DNA of 64,000 nt from Pseudomonas nunensis. Its GTDB lineage: Bacteria > Pseudomonadota > Gammaproteobacteria > Pseudomonadales > Pseudomonadaceae. Below are positions 17,644 to 26,584 of the stretch, one piece after another. A program made the translations under genes and the position numbers. Numbering within the stretch: position 1 is the first letter of the stretch; the number at the start of each line of letters is the position of its first letter. The stretch is taken from positions 2,358,501 to 2,422,500 of the forward strand of contig NZ_CP101125.1 of assembly GCF_024296925.1 (NCBI RefSeq). Direction: 5' to 3'. The notes beneath the pieces were generated by a model. It saw only the letters and a list, made by a program, of their open reading frames with translations. It was not told where the DNA came from and searched no databases.

Positions 17644-17731
17644 TGTGGGAGCGAGCCTGCTCGCGAAGACGGCATTCAGCCAACATTGATGTTGAAGGTT
17701 AGACCGCTTTCGCGAGCAGGCTCGCTCCCAC
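17644..17731. repeat. REPIN 2 of a cluster of three
   Basis: Both arms are of the GTGGGAGCGAGCCTGCTC type. The roughly 45 bp after it nearly repeat those after REPIN 1 (TTTTGATCTTTGTCACCT), so REPIN and spacer were copied together with a period of 134 bp. Confidence 0.88.
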
Positions 17732-17778
17732 TTTTGATCTTTGTCACCTGCAAGATTTGCAATCAACACAAAACCCCC

Positions 17779-17869
17779 TGTGGGAGCGGGCTTGCTCGCG
17801 AAGGGGCCGTGTCAGTCGACATCTGCATTGCCTGACACACTGCCTTCGCGAGCAAGCCCGCTCCCACAG
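17779..17869. repeat. REPIN 3 of a cluster of three
   Basis: Arms of the common GTGGGAGCGGGCTTGCTC type. It ends 13 bp before the stop codon of the aldo/keto reductase gene. Confidence 0.88.
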
Positions 17870-17882
17870 GTTATGGGTTTTT

Positions 17883-18896
17883 TCAGTTATTACGCGGTTT
17901 ACGGCCGGACACGAAGTGGCTGACGTCGTTGAATCCCGGTGTCGACGAATGCCCCGGTTTCACCAGCGAATCAATGAACGCTTCATCTTCCGCCGTGATT
18001 TTCACGGTTTGAGCCTTGGTGTACGCATCCCACTGCTCTTCAGTACGCGGGCCGACGATGGCGGAGGTGACGGCGCTGTTGTTGATCACCCAGGCAATCG
18101 CGAATTCAACGATGCCGACGCCGCGACCCTGGGTGTATTCCTGGATCTGCTGGGCAATGCGCAGCGACTCGATGCGCCATTCGGTTTCCAGGATGCGTTT
18201 GTCCTGGCGTCCGGCACGGCTGTTGGCGTCAGGCTTTACATCCGGCGCGTATTTGCCGCTGAGCACGCCGCGCGCCAACGGGCTATACGGCACGACACCC
18301 AGGCCATAAGCGTGGGCCGCCGTCATCTGCTCGGTTTCGGCCTGGCGATTGACGATGTTGTAAAGCGGCTGGCTGATCACCGGCCGGTCGACCCCGAGCT
18401 TGTCGGCCACGCGAATCACTTCGGCGATGCGCCAGCCACGGTAGTTGGAGAGGCCCCAGTAACGAATCTTGCCCTGGCGAATGAGGTCGCCAATCGCCGA
18501 AATGGTGACTTCCAGCGGCGTGTTGTGGTCTTCGCGGTGCAGGTAATAGATGTCGACGTAATCGGTGCCCAGGCGCGTCAGGCTGGCATCGATGCCGTTG
18601 AAGAGGTGCTTGCGGCTCAAGCCGCTGCGATTCGGTACGCCGTCCACCGGACCGAAGCCGACTTTGGTGGCGAGCACCCATTCGTGGCGATTGCCGGCGA
18701 CGGCCTCGCCGACGATCTCTTCGGAACGTCCGCCGGTGTAGACGTCGGCGGTGTCGATGAAATTGATGCCCTGGTCCCAGGCCTTGTCGATGATCCGCAG
18801 GGAATCTTCGGTGCTGGTCTGTTCGCCGAACATCATGGTGCCCAGGGTCAAGGTGGACACCTGCAGACCCGAATGACCCAATGTGCGGTAGCTCAT
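17883..18896 (-). CDS. Aldo/keto reductase
   Basis: A 337-residue NAD(P)H-dependent oxidoreductase of TIM-barrel fold. The catalytic tetrad is visible: Asp in DTADVY (about 49) with the Tyr following, Lys in VLATKVGFG and His in YYLHRED. The C-terminal cofactor segment is TSAIVGPRTEEQW. It resembles the YajO/Tas-type family in general layout. The substrate cannot be read from the sequence. The gene is divergent from no neighbour; the next gene on its strand is the MFS carrier, beyond repeats. Confidence 0.9.
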   Translation of the reverse strand: MSYRTLGHSGLQVSTLTLGTMMFGEQTSTEDSLRIIDKAWDQGINFIDTADVYTGGRSEEIVGEAVAGNRHEWVLATKVGFGPVDGVPNRSGLSRKHLFNGIDASLTRLGTDYVDIYYLHREDHNTPLEVTISAIGDLIRQGKIRYWGLSNYRGWRIAEVIRVADKLGVDRPVISQPLYNIVNRQAETEQMTAAHAYGLGVVPYSPLARGVLSGKYAPDVKPDANSRAGRQDKRILETEWRIESLRIAQQIQEYTQGRGVGIVEFAIAWVINNSAVTSAIVGPRTEEQWDAYTKAQTVKITAEDEAFIDSLVKPGHSSTPGFNDVSHFVSGRKPRNN

Positions 18897-18984
18897 GACG
18901 AAATCCTTTTGCCGATGGGAAAGGCGTCAATCAAATACCAGAACTGCCGCATGGATCAAACTGATTTATCGAACACTGCGAATC

Positions 18985-19156
18985 AAATGTGGAAGCAGGT
19001 TTGTGTGGCGAGGGGGCTTGCCCCCGTTCGGCTGCGCAGCAGTCGTAAAAACCTTGCACGCGGTATACCTGAAAGAGCGCGATTGCGGGTTCAGGGGCCG
19101 CTTCGCGACCCAACGGGGGCAAGCCCCCTCGCCACACAAGCTCGCTCCCACAGGGG
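18985..19156. repeat. Composite extragenic palindrome (GGCGAGGGGGCTTGCCCCCG family)
   Basis: A long imperfect inverted repeat: GTGGCGAGGGGGCTTGCC at about 19003 pairs with its complement ending at 19138. The inner arms are CGTTCGGCTGCGCAGCAGTC and GGCCGCTTCGCGACC. The outer flanks look like halves of an ordinary REP (TGTGGAAGCAGG and GCTCGCTCCCACAGGG), as if one element sits inside another. A second copy is at 23239-23360. Confidence 0.8.
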
Positions 19157-19170
19157 GATCAGCGGTGGGG

Positions 19171-20481
19171 TCAGGCGCGCAGGGTGCGCGTCATGCGCAA
19201 CGCCAACACGCTCCCGCACACAATCACACCCGCCAACAGATACAGCGCCGCATCCGTCGAACCGGTGCTGTCCTTGACCCAACCCACCAGGTACGGGCTC
19301 AGAAAACCAGCCATCTGCCCCATGGAGTTGATCAGCGCCAGACCACCCGCCGCCGCACCCGCGCTCAGCAGGGCGGTCGGCACCGGCCAGAACATCGGCA
19401 GGCCGGTGAGGGCGCCCATGGTGGCGATGGTCAGGCCGAGAATCGCAATCGCCGGTGTCGTCGCGAAGTTCACCGCAATCAACAGACCCACCGCGCCCAT
19501 CAGCATCGGCACCACCAAGTGCCAGCGCCGCTCTTTTCGCAAGTCTGCCGAACGACCGACCAGCAACATGAATACCGCCGCCAGCAGGTACGGAATCGCA
19601 CTCAACCAGCCAATCACCAGGTTATCGCTGAAGCCGAGGTTCTTGATGATCGACGGCAGCCAGAAGTTGATCGCGTAAACGCCGCTCTGGATGCAGAAAT
19701 AGATCAGGCCGAACGCCCAGATCGCCGGGTTCTTGAACACCGCCGACAGCGAATCGGTGGTGGTTTTAGGTTTGTTCGCCAAGTCTTCAGCGTGGTCCGC
19801 TTCGAGTACCGAGCGCTCAAACGGCGTCAGCCACTTGGCATTCGCATAACTGTCGCTGAGCAGGAAGTAGGCGAGGGCGCCGAGGATGACCGTCGGAATC
19901 CCTTGCAGCAAAAACATCCACTGCCAGCCGGCCAAACCCGCCTGGCCAGCGCCGAAGTGGTTGAGAATCCAGCCGGAGAACGGACTGCCGAGCAGGCCGG
20001 ACACCGGGATCGCCGACATGAACAGCGCCATGATGCGGCCACGGCGGAAGGTCGGGAACCACTGCGAAAGATAAAGCACCACGCCCGGGAAGAACCCGGC
20101 TTCAGCCGCGCCGGTGAACAGGCGCAACGTGTAGAACTCAGTCGGTGTGGTGACGAACAGCAGGCAGGTCGAGAGCGAGCCCCAGACGATCATCATCAGC
20201 GCGATCCAGCGCCGTGGGCCGAACTTGGTCAATGCCAGGTTGCTCGGTACGCCGCACAGCACGTAACCGATAAAGAAGATCCCGGCCCCGAGGCCGTACA
20301 CGGTTTCGCTGAATTTCAGCGCGTCGAGCATCTGCAACTTGGCGAATCCAACGTTCACCCGGTCGAGGTAGTTGAACAGGTAGCAGATAAAGATGAAGGG
20401 GATCAAACGCAGGGTAATGCGTTTGTAAACGGCGTTTTTTTCGTCAACGATGGTCTGGGTAGCGGCTGCGCTCTGTGACAT
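19171..20481 (-). CDS. MFS transporter, anion:cation symporter type
   Basis: A 436-residue, 12-TM major-facilitator carrier. The ACS-type signatures are visible: RLIPFIFICYLFNYLDRVNV after TM1 and GPRRWIALMMIVWGSLS. The family moves organic anions such as glucarate, tartrate and glycerate with protons. The start MSQSAAATQ is preceded by GAGAGAG. It is divergent from a CdaR-type regulator (170 bp apart) and close to glycerate kinase, which suggests a D-glycerate or sugar-diacid substrate. That is inference from context. Confidence 0.88.
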   Translation of the reverse strand: MSQSAAATQTIVDEKNAVYKRITLRLIPFIFICYLFNYLDRVNVGFAKLQMLDALKFSETVYGLGAGIFFIGYVLCGVPSNLALTKFGPRRWIALMMIVWGSLSTCLLFVTTPTEFYTLRLFTGAAEAGFFPGVVLYLSQWFPTFRRGRIMALFMSAIPVSGLLGSPFSGWILNHFGAGQAGLAGWQWMFLLQGIPTVILGALAYFLLSDSYANAKWLTPFERSVLEADHAEDLANKPKTTTDSLSAVFKNPAIWAFGLIYFCIQSGVYAINFWLPSIIKNLGFSDNLVIGWLSAIPYLLAAVFMLLVGRSADLRKERRWHLVVPMLMGAVGLLIAVNFATTPAIAILGLTIATMGALTGLPMFWPVPTALLSAGAAAGGLALINSMGQMAGFLSPYLVGWVKDSTGSTDAALYLLAGVIVCGSVLALRMTRTLRA

Positions 20482-20651
20482 GGCGGGCTCTCTCTTTATT
20501 ATGATTTTTTGCGATGCAAAGGGTAACGTTGATCGCCCTGTGAGTCTCGGCCACCCCTTGGGTAATTGTCTTTGTGCCTGAGCACAGGGTTTGCCACCAA
20601 GGCCTGTGCGGGTGAACAACCCGTCCCACCCCGTTTTCAAGGACCTGCCCC

Positions 20652-21764
20652 ATGTTTGAACTCGATCACGACCTGGCCCAGGACATCGTCGACCGGGCCA
20701 TGGCTATCCTGCCGTACAACGTCAACGTCATGGACAGCCAGGGCTTGATCCTCGGCAGCGGCGAACCCGAGCGGATCAACACCCGCCACGAAGGTGCGCA
20801 ACTGGTGCTGGCCAACGGGCGGGTGGTGGAAATCGATGCGCAAACGGCGATTCATCTCAAAGGTGTGCAACCGGGGATCAACCTGCCGTTGCTGCTCGAT
20901 CAGCGGCTGATCGGCGTGCTCGGAATCACCGGCGAACCGGAGCAACTGCGCACTTATGCCGAACTGGTGCGCATGACCGCCGAGATGCTGGTCGGCCAGC
21001 GCAATCAGCAAGCCGAACAGCAATGGCGGCGCCAGCGTTGCGATGATTTGCTCGCGTTGCTGTTGACCGACGCCGGGGATTCGCCGCGTTTGGTGGATGA
21101 GGCACAGCAGTTGGGGCTCAAGCCGCAACTGACGCGGGTCCCGTATCTGTTCGAGCTGGGCCTGGAGCACGGGCCGGGCCAGACCGTCGAAGCCCTTAGT
21201 GCCTGGCTGATTAGTCGTTACCCCGACAGCTGGTGCGTCAGTTCGGCTAAGTCCTCGTTGCTGTGGTGCCGACCGGCGAGCCAGGCGATCGAACATGAGC
21301 GGCTGCTGGAAAAACTCGATGGCCTGGGCTGGAACATCCTGCGCATTGCCGTCGGCGGGCAGGCCGATGGACTGCCGGGTTTGCGCCGCTGCTATCGCCG
21401 AGTCGGGGACTTGCTGGCCTATGGACGCGACGTGTTGCCGCGCTCGCGATTGCTGACACTGAACCGTTATCGGCTGCCGGTGATGCTTTGGCGGCATCGC
21501 AACGACGATGCGCTGGACGAACTGCTCAAGCCGTTGCGCAAAGTCATCGCTAAGGACAACAACGGCCAACTGCTGGCGACCCTGCGCAGTTGGTGCGATC
21601 ACGATGGGCAGAGCCAGGCCTGTGCCGATGCGTTGGGGATTCATCGCAACAGCTTGCGTTATCGGATGGAGCGGATCGCCGAGTTGAGTGGGGTTGATCC
21701 ATTGCGGCTGGATGGGATGTTGGCGCTTTATCTGGGGGTACAGTTGCTTCCGCAAACGGACTAG
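20652..21764 (+). CDS. cdaR: CdaR-family sugar-diacid/glycerate regulator
   Basis: A 370-residue transcription factor. The N-terminal sugar-diacid recognition domain starts DLAQDIVDRAMAILPYNVNV and includes GVQPGINLPLLLDQRLIGVL. The C-terminal PucR-type HTH is ACADALGIHRNSLRYRMERI. E. coli CdaR activates glucarate/glycerate genes in response to D-glycerate; the same role is likely here for the divergent MFS gene and the following glycerate kinase gene. ATG at 20652 follows AAGGAC. Confidence 0.9.
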   Translation: MFELDHDLAQDIVDRAMAILPYNVNVMDSQGLILGSGEPERINTRHEGAQLVLANGRVVEIDAQTAIHLKGVQPGINLPLLLDQRLIGVLGITGEPEQLRTYAELVRMTAEMLVGQRNQQAEQQWRRQRCDDLLALLLTDAGDSPRLVDEAQQLGLKPQLTRVPYLFELGLEHGPGQTVEALSAWLISRYPDSWCVSSAKSSLLWCRPASQAIEHERLLEKLDGLGWNILRIAVGGQADGLPGLRRCYRRVGDLLAYGRDVLPRSRLLTLNRYRLPVMLWRHRNDDALDELLKPLRKVIAKDNNGQLLATLRSWCDHDGQSQACADALGIHRNSLRYRMERIAELSGVDPLRLDGMLALYLGVQLLPQTD

Positions 21765-21790
21765 AGAGTGGTGGTGATTTCACTGACGCC

Positions 21791-21856
21791 TTCGCGAGCA
21801 AGCCCGCTCCCACAGGGGAACACATTCCAAATGTGGGAGCGGGCTTGCTCGCGAAG
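21791..21856. repeat. REPIN, short spacer
   Basis: Two inverted REPs separated by only about 20 bp, 27 bp after cdaR and 130 bp before the glycerate kinase gene. Confidence 0.88.
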
Positions 21857-21987
21857 AGGCCATCCCTGACACCCGCCATACTGACTTTGTATAAATGAAC
21901 AACAAACGCCATCCCCGCTTGTGCAACGGACTGGCGTCAGCGCTCCTGGCAACTGGCAGCATGGAAGCACTGAACTGGAGAATTCAC

Positions 21988-23130
21988 ATGAAAATCGTCA
22001 TCGCCCCCGATTCGTTCAAGGACAGCCTGAGTGCCCAGGGCGTAGCCGATGCCGTTGCGCTGGGTTTGGCCGAAGTCTGGCCGGACGCGCAATTGGTCAA
22101 ATGCCCGATGGCCGACGGCGGGGAAGGGACGGTTGAGTCGATTCTGGCGGCCTGCGAAGGCGAACTGCGCCGCACGCCGGTGCGCGGTCCGTTGGGTGTC
22201 AGCGTCGAAGCCGCGTGGGGCTGGTTGCCACACAACCACACCGCGATCATCGAAATGGCTGAAGCCAGTGGCTTGCAACTGGTTCCGCCAGGGCAACGCG
22301 ATGCCTGCATCAGCAGCACCTTCGGCACTGGTGAACTGATCCGCGCCGCACTCGATGCCGGTGCGCAACGGGTGATCCTGGCGATTGGCGGCAGCGCCAC
22401 CAATGACGGCGGCGCCGGGGCGATGCAGGCCTTGGGCGTGAAACTGTTCAACGCCCAGGGACAAATTCTCGCGCCGGGCGGACTGGCGCTGGCACAACTG
22501 GCGAACATCGACCTGACCGAAATCGATCCGCGCCTGAACGCGGTGCGTTTCGACATTGCCGCCGACGTCAACAATCCACTGTGCGGCCCGCATGGCGCGT
22601 CAGCGATTTTTGGTCCGCAAAAAGGCGCATCGCCGCAGCAGGTCCAGCAACTGGATCAAGCCCTTGGGCACTTTGCCGACCTGTGCGCGCAGGCGCTGGA
22701 TAAAGATGTGCGCGATGAGCCGGGCAGCGGCGCGGCGGGTGGCTTGGGCTTTGCGGCCAAGGCGTTTCTCGGTGCGCAATTTCAGGCGGGTGTGGAAGTG
22801 GTCGCGGAGCTGGTCGGCCTGGCTGAAGCCGTCAAAGGCGCGGATCTGGTGATTACCGGCGAAGGCCGCTTCGACGCCCAGACCTTGCGCGGCAAGACGC
22901 CTTTCGGTGTAGCGCGGATCGCTCGTCAGCAGGGGGTGCCGGTGATTGTCATCGCAGGAACCCTGGGCGAGGGTTATCAGGAACTGTATGGACATGGGAT
23001 TGATGCAGCGTTTGCCCTGGCGAGCGGGCCGATGACGTTGGAACAAGCCTGTGCCGAGGCGCCACGGTTGTTGCGCGAGCGGGCGAGTGATATTGCCAGA
23101 GTGTGGCGCATGGCCGCCCGCAACGCCTGA
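21988..23130 (+). CDS. Glycerate kinase (GarK/GlxK family)
   Basis: A 380-residue kinase phosphorylating D-glycerate, in this family usually to 2-phosphoglycerate. The family start MKIVIAPDSFKDSLSAQGVA is textbook. Further motifs are CPMADGGEGTVES, AIGGSATNDGGAGAMQALG, GSGAAGGLGFA and ITGEGRFDAQTLRGKTPFGV. GGAGAATTCAC precedes the ATG. It is downstream of cdaR on the same strand, separated by a REPIN. This supports a glycerate/glucarate utilisation module with the MFS carrier. Confidence 0.94.
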   Translation: MKIVIAPDSFKDSLSAQGVADAVALGLAEVWPDAQLVKCPMADGGEGTVESILAACEGELRRTPVRGPLGVSVEAAWGWLPHNHTAIIEMAEASGLQLVPPGQRDACISSTFGTGELIRAALDAGAQRVILAIGGSATNDGGAGAMQALGVKLFNAQGQILAPGGLALAQLANIDLTEIDPRLNAVRFDIAADVNNPLCGPHGASAIFGPQKGASPQQVQQLDQALGHFADLCAQALDKDVRDEPGSGAAGGLGFAAKAFLGAQFQAGVEVVAELVGLAEAVKGADLVITGEGRFDAQTLRGKTPFGVARIARQQGVPVIVIAGTLGEGYQELYGHGIDAAFALASGPMTLEQACAEAPRLLRERASDIARVWRMAARNA

Positions 23131-23238
23131 TCTGCGTAGCAGCTGTCGAGCAGCGCGAGGCAGCGTTCGGCGGCGCAGCCGTCGTGAAATCAGCCAACAA
23201 GATGTAACAGGCAGACCGTGAACGCAGGGTTTAGACTT

Positions 23239-23360
23239 TGTGGCGAGGGGGCTTGCCCCCGTTCGGCTGCGAAGCAGTCGTAAAACTTGCCGATACGGTT
23301 TTACTGACAAAATGCGGGGGCCGCTTCGCGACCCAACGGGGGCGAGCCCCCTCGCCACAG
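23239..23360. repeat. Extragenic palindrome, second copy of the GGCGAGGGGGCTTGCCCCCG family
   Basis: An imperfect inverted repeat with the same outer arms and inner CGTTCGGCTGCG and GGCCGCTTCGCGACC blocks as at 18985-19156. The preceding stretch 23136-23200 (GTAGCAGCTGTCGAGCAGCG, CGTTCGGCGGCGCAGCCGTC) is a half-element related to the palindrome amplified at 47.3-48.3 kb. Confidence 0.8.
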
Positions 23361-23438
23361 AAGCTCAATCCTCTCCGGCACGGTGTTTCACCATTGAAAC
23401 ACCCGTAACCCCTTGAAATATATTTCCACTTCCCCCGC

Positions 23439-23463
23439 GAAAATCCTCAAGTCCAGCCGATAA
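23439..23463 (+). promoter_or_regulatory. Possible sigma-28 (FliA) promoter of the chemoreceptor gene
   Basis: GCCGATAA at 23456-23463 is an exact match to the FliA -10 consensus, 123 bp upstream of the chemoreceptor ATG. The -35 side (GAAAAT near 23439) is a poor match to TAAA and the spacing is slightly short. The call rests on the -10 element and on the target being a chemotaxis gene. Confidence 0.4.
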
Positions 23464-23586
23464 CCCTCATAGGCGCACACAAACCTATTACAACAGTGGC
23501 GCCAGGCTGATCCGGCCGGCTTACACGCCCACCTGACAGCGATCACGGCACGGATGCTCGAAGCTCAATCACCCGAGACTCATCCT

Positions 23587-25212
23587 ATGTCCATGCGTAA
23601 TCTGAATATCGCGCCCCGCGCCTTCCTCGGTTTTGCTTTCATCGCCTTGCTGGTCATCGTGCTGGGTGTGTTTGCCGTGAGTCGAATGTCGATCATTCGC
23701 CAGGCCTCCGTGGACATGGAAAGTAATCACCTGCCCAGCATCGGCTTCCTCGGCACCATGACCGAAAACGTGCTGCGCCTGCGCATTCTGTCGTTCCGCG
23801 TGCTGGTGAACCGTGAGCCGGCGAGCCTGCAAGAAGCCGCCACCCGCATTGAGGTGCTGGTAGGCAAAGTCAAAACGGCCCAGGCCGGTTATGCGGCGTT
23901 GCCCGCAGGCGGTGAAGAGGCGACGCTGTACAAAACCTTCGCCACCACCCTGGACAACTACCTGCAAGCCCAGCGCGAGATGATGGATCTGTCCCGCCAG
24001 GACAAGCTGGATGAAATGCGCAAGTTGATCAACTCACGGATCAAGGACGGCACCGATCAGATGGGCGAGCAGTTGAACAAACTGATCGCCATCAACAAGG
24101 CTGACGCCACAGCGGCCGATGCCGAGGCCGAAGACCAGTATTCCTTTGCCACCAACGGCATTATCGTGGTGTCGGTGGTCGCGGCGCTGATGACCGTTCT
24201 GCTGGCGTGGCTGCTGACCCGCAGCATCATCGAACCATTGAACCGCGCCGTGCAGGCCGCAGAAACCATCGCCGGCGGCAACCTGATCAAAACCATTGAA
24301 GTCGATGGCAAGGACGAACCGGCCCGTTTGCTCGGCGCCTTGGCCGCCATGCAGAACAGCCTGCGCAAAACCATCGAACAGATCGCCGGTTCCGCCACTC
24401 AATTGGGGGCTGCCGCCGAAGAACTCAGCACGGTTACCGAAGAGTCCTCCCGTGGCCTGCAAAAACAGAACAACGAAATCGAACAAGCCGCCACGGCGGT
24501 GAATGAAATGACCGCCGCCGTGGAAGAAGTCGCACGCAACGCGGTGTCGACGTCCGAAGCCTCGAACCAGTCGACCCAGGCTGCGCGTGAAGGGCGCAAT
24601 CGCGTGGTGGAAACCGTCGACGCGATCCAGACCATGACCCACGACGTGCAAAACACGTCGGTGATGATCGAAGGCCTGGCGGCCCAGGGCCGTGACATCG
24701 GCAAGGTGCTGGACGTGATTCGCGCCATCGCCGAGCAAACCAACCTGCTGGCGCTCAACGCCGCAATCGAAGCTGCGCGTGCCGGTGAAGCCGGACGTGG
24801 TTTTGCGGTGGTCGCGGACGAGGTTCGGGCATTGGCCCATCGCACCGCGCAATCGACCCAGGAAATCGAAAAAATGGTCGCCGGGATTCAAAACGGCACC
24901 GGCGAAGCGGTCTCCTCTATGCAACAAAGCAACCAGCGCACCCAAAGCACCCTGGAAATGGCCCGCGCTGCCGGCGTGGCGCTGGAGCAGATCACCCAGT
25001 CGATCAACCTGATCAACGAGCGCAACCTGGTGATCGCCAGCGCTTCCGAAGAACAGGCCCAGGTGTCCCGCGAAGTCGACCGCAACCTGGTCAACATCCG
25101 CGACCTCGCCACCCAGTCCGCCGCCGGTGCCAACCAGACCAGCGCCGCGACCCACGAATTGTCGCGATTGGCAGTGGATTTGAACGCGATGGTGGCGCGT
25201 TTTGTAATTTGA
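23587..25212 (+). CDS. Methyl-accepting chemotaxis protein
   Basis: A 541-residue chemoreceptor. TM1 is at about residues 12-31. A four-helix-bundle type periplasmic domain follows (about 32-187, rich in [17 protein letters not shown] helices). TM2 is at about 188-210, then a HAMP domain ([20 protein letters not shown]). The cytoplasmic coiled coil carries the hairpin tip [20 protein letters not shown]. No C-terminal CheR-binding pentapeptide is seen; it ends [10 protein letters not shown]. The start MSMRNLN is chosen over an upstream in-frame ATG because the signal-anchor begins there. The ligand is unknown. Confidence 0.93.
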   Translation: MSMRNLNIAPRAFLGFAFIALLVIVLGVFAVSRMSIIRQASVDMESNHLPSIGFLGTMTENVLRLRILSFRVLVNREPASLQEAATRIEVLVGKVKTAQAGYAALPAGGEEATLYKTFATTLDNYLQAQREMMDLSRQDKLDEMRKLINSRIKDGTDQMGEQLNKLIAINKADATAADAEAEDQYSFATNGIIVVSVVAALMTVLLAWLLTRSIIEPLNRAVQAAETIAGGNLIKTIEVDGKDEPARLLGALAAMQNSLRKTIEQIAGSATQLGAAAEELSTVTEESSRGLQKQNNEIEQAATAVNEMTAAVEEVARNAVSTSEASNQSTQAAREGRNRVVETVDAIQTMTHDVQNTSVMIEGLAAQGRDIGKVLDVIRAIAEQTNLLALNAAIEAARAGEAGRGFAVVADEVRALAHRTAQSTQEIEKMVAGIQNGTGEAVSSMQQSNQRTQSTLEMARAAGVALEQITQSINLINERNLVIASASEEQAQVSREVDRNLVNIRDLATQSAAGANQTSAATHELSRLAVDLNAMVARFVI

Positions 25213-25252
25213 GATAGGGTTGAGTCTGGAGCACGCGCGACAGGAGAAGTAC

Positions 25253-26440
25253 ATGCGCTATTCAGCCTTGACCCAACGCATTGCCGGTGACGGAGCGGCA
25301 GCCTGGCAGATTCATGATCGAGCGCTGGAGATGCGCGAGCAGGGGGTTGATGTGCTGCTCCTGTCGGTGGGCGATCCGGATTTCGACACGCCCAAACCCA
25401 TAGTCCAGGCGGCCATCGACAGCTTGTTGGCCGGCGACACGCATTACTCGGATGTGCGCGGCACCCGAGCGCTGCGCAACAGCATTGCCAGTCGACATCG
25501 GCGCCGCAGCGGTCAAGTGGTGGATGCCGAGCATGTGATCGTGTTGCCGGGCGCGCAATGCGCGGTGTACTCGGTGGCGCAGTGTCTGCTGGATCCGGGC
25601 GATGAGGTGATCGTTGCCGAACCGATGTACGTCACTTATGAAGGTGTGTTGGGTGCCTGCGGCGCCAAAGTGATGCCAGTGTCGGTGCGTCCGGAGAACG
25701 GTTTTCGGGTAGATCCGGCGGATGTCGCGGCGCTGATTACACCCAGGACCCGGGTCATTCTGCTCAACAGTCCGAACAATCCATCCGGCGCCAATCTGTC
25801 GTTGAAGATCTGGCAGGAACTGGCGCTGCTCTGCGTTCGTCACGACTTGTGGCTGATTAGCGACGAGGTCTACAGCGACTTGCTGTACGAAGGCGAACAC
25901 ATCAGCCCGGCCAGTTTGCCGGGTATGGCCGAACGCACGGCGACCCTCAACAGTTTGTCCAAATCCCACGCCATGAGCGGCTGGCGAATCGGTTGGGTGA
26001 TCGGCCCCAAACCCTTGGCCGAACATTTGGTGCACCTGTCGTTGTGCATGCTGTTTGGCATTCCGGACTTCGTGCAGAAAGCCGCGCAAGTCGCGCTGGA
26101 TCGGGATTTGCCGGAAGTCGCGCAGATGCGCGAGGAGTATCGCCAGCGCCGCGATCTGGTGTGCGCGCGATTGAGCAATTGCCTGGGCATCCGCCCGATC
26201 AAGCCCGACGGCGGGATGTTCGTGATGGTCGATGTGCGCCCGACCGGGCTCTGCGCCCAAAGGTTTGCCGAGCGGTTGCTGGAAGGCTATGGCGTGTCGG
26301 TGCTGGCGGGGGAGGCCTTCGGGCCGAGTGCGGCGGGGCACATCCGGATCGGGTTGGTGGTGGATCAGGTGAAACTGGCGGATGCGTGTCGGCGGATAGC
26401 GCTGTGCGCGGCGGATCTTCTGGAAGCGCGTAGGGCCTGA
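25253..26440 (+). CDS. aruH: Arginine:pyruvate transaminase-like PLP aminotransferase
   Basis: A 395-residue class I/II aminotransferase. The PLP lysine is in LNSLSKSHAMSGWR (about residue 239). Other anchors are LLSVGDPDFDTPKP, LNSPNNPSGANLS and DEVYSDLLYEGEHISPASLP. The whole sequence, including the start MRYSALTQRIAGDGAAAW and the end RRIALCAADLL, is very close to P. aeruginosa AruH as I recall it. AruH moves the alpha-amino group of L-arginine to pyruvate in arginine catabolism. Its partner aruI is not next to it. GGAGAAGTAC precedes the ATG. Confidence 0.85.
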   Translation: MRYSALTQRIAGDGAAAWQIHDRALEMREQGVDVLLLSVGDPDFDTPKPIVQAAIDSLLAGDTHYSDVRGTRALRNSIASRHRRRSGQVVDAEHVIVLPGAQCAVYSVAQCLLDPGDEVIVAEPMYVTYEGVLGACGAKVMPVSVRPENGFRVDPADVAALITPRTRVILLNSPNNPSGANLSLKIWQELALLCVRHDLWLISDEVYSDLLYEGEHISPASLPGMAERTATLNSLSKSHAMSGWRIGWVIGPKPLAEHLVHLSLCMLFGIPDFVQKAAQVALDRDLPEVAQMREEYRQRRDLVCARLSNCLGIRPIKPDGGMFVMVDVRPTGLCAQRFAERLLEGYGVSVLAGEAFGPSAAGHIRIGLVVDQVKLADACRRIALCAADLLEARRA

Positions 26441-26467
26441 AAGATTTGTATTGTTTGGGCCGGCCTC

Positions 26468-26559
26468 TTCGCGAGCAAGCCCGCTCCCACAGGGGATCTC
26501 GGTCATACACAAAATTTGTGTGCACTGAGATCCCCTGTGGGAGCGGGCTTGCTCGCGAA
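26468..26559. repeat. REPIN
   Basis: Inverted REP pair of the common type between the convergent aruH and kguD genes. The spacer is itself palindromic (GGGGATCTC / GAGATCCCC). Confidence 0.9.
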
Positions 26560-26584
26560 GGCGCCCTCACAGGCGCCAAATGGC

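Noticed and set aside
17757..20478. Two long plus-strand open frames (about 506 and 527 codons) crossing repeats and the aldo/keto reductase and MFS genes
   Set aside because: They start in REP DNA and run antisense to complete genes, without family-like sequence.
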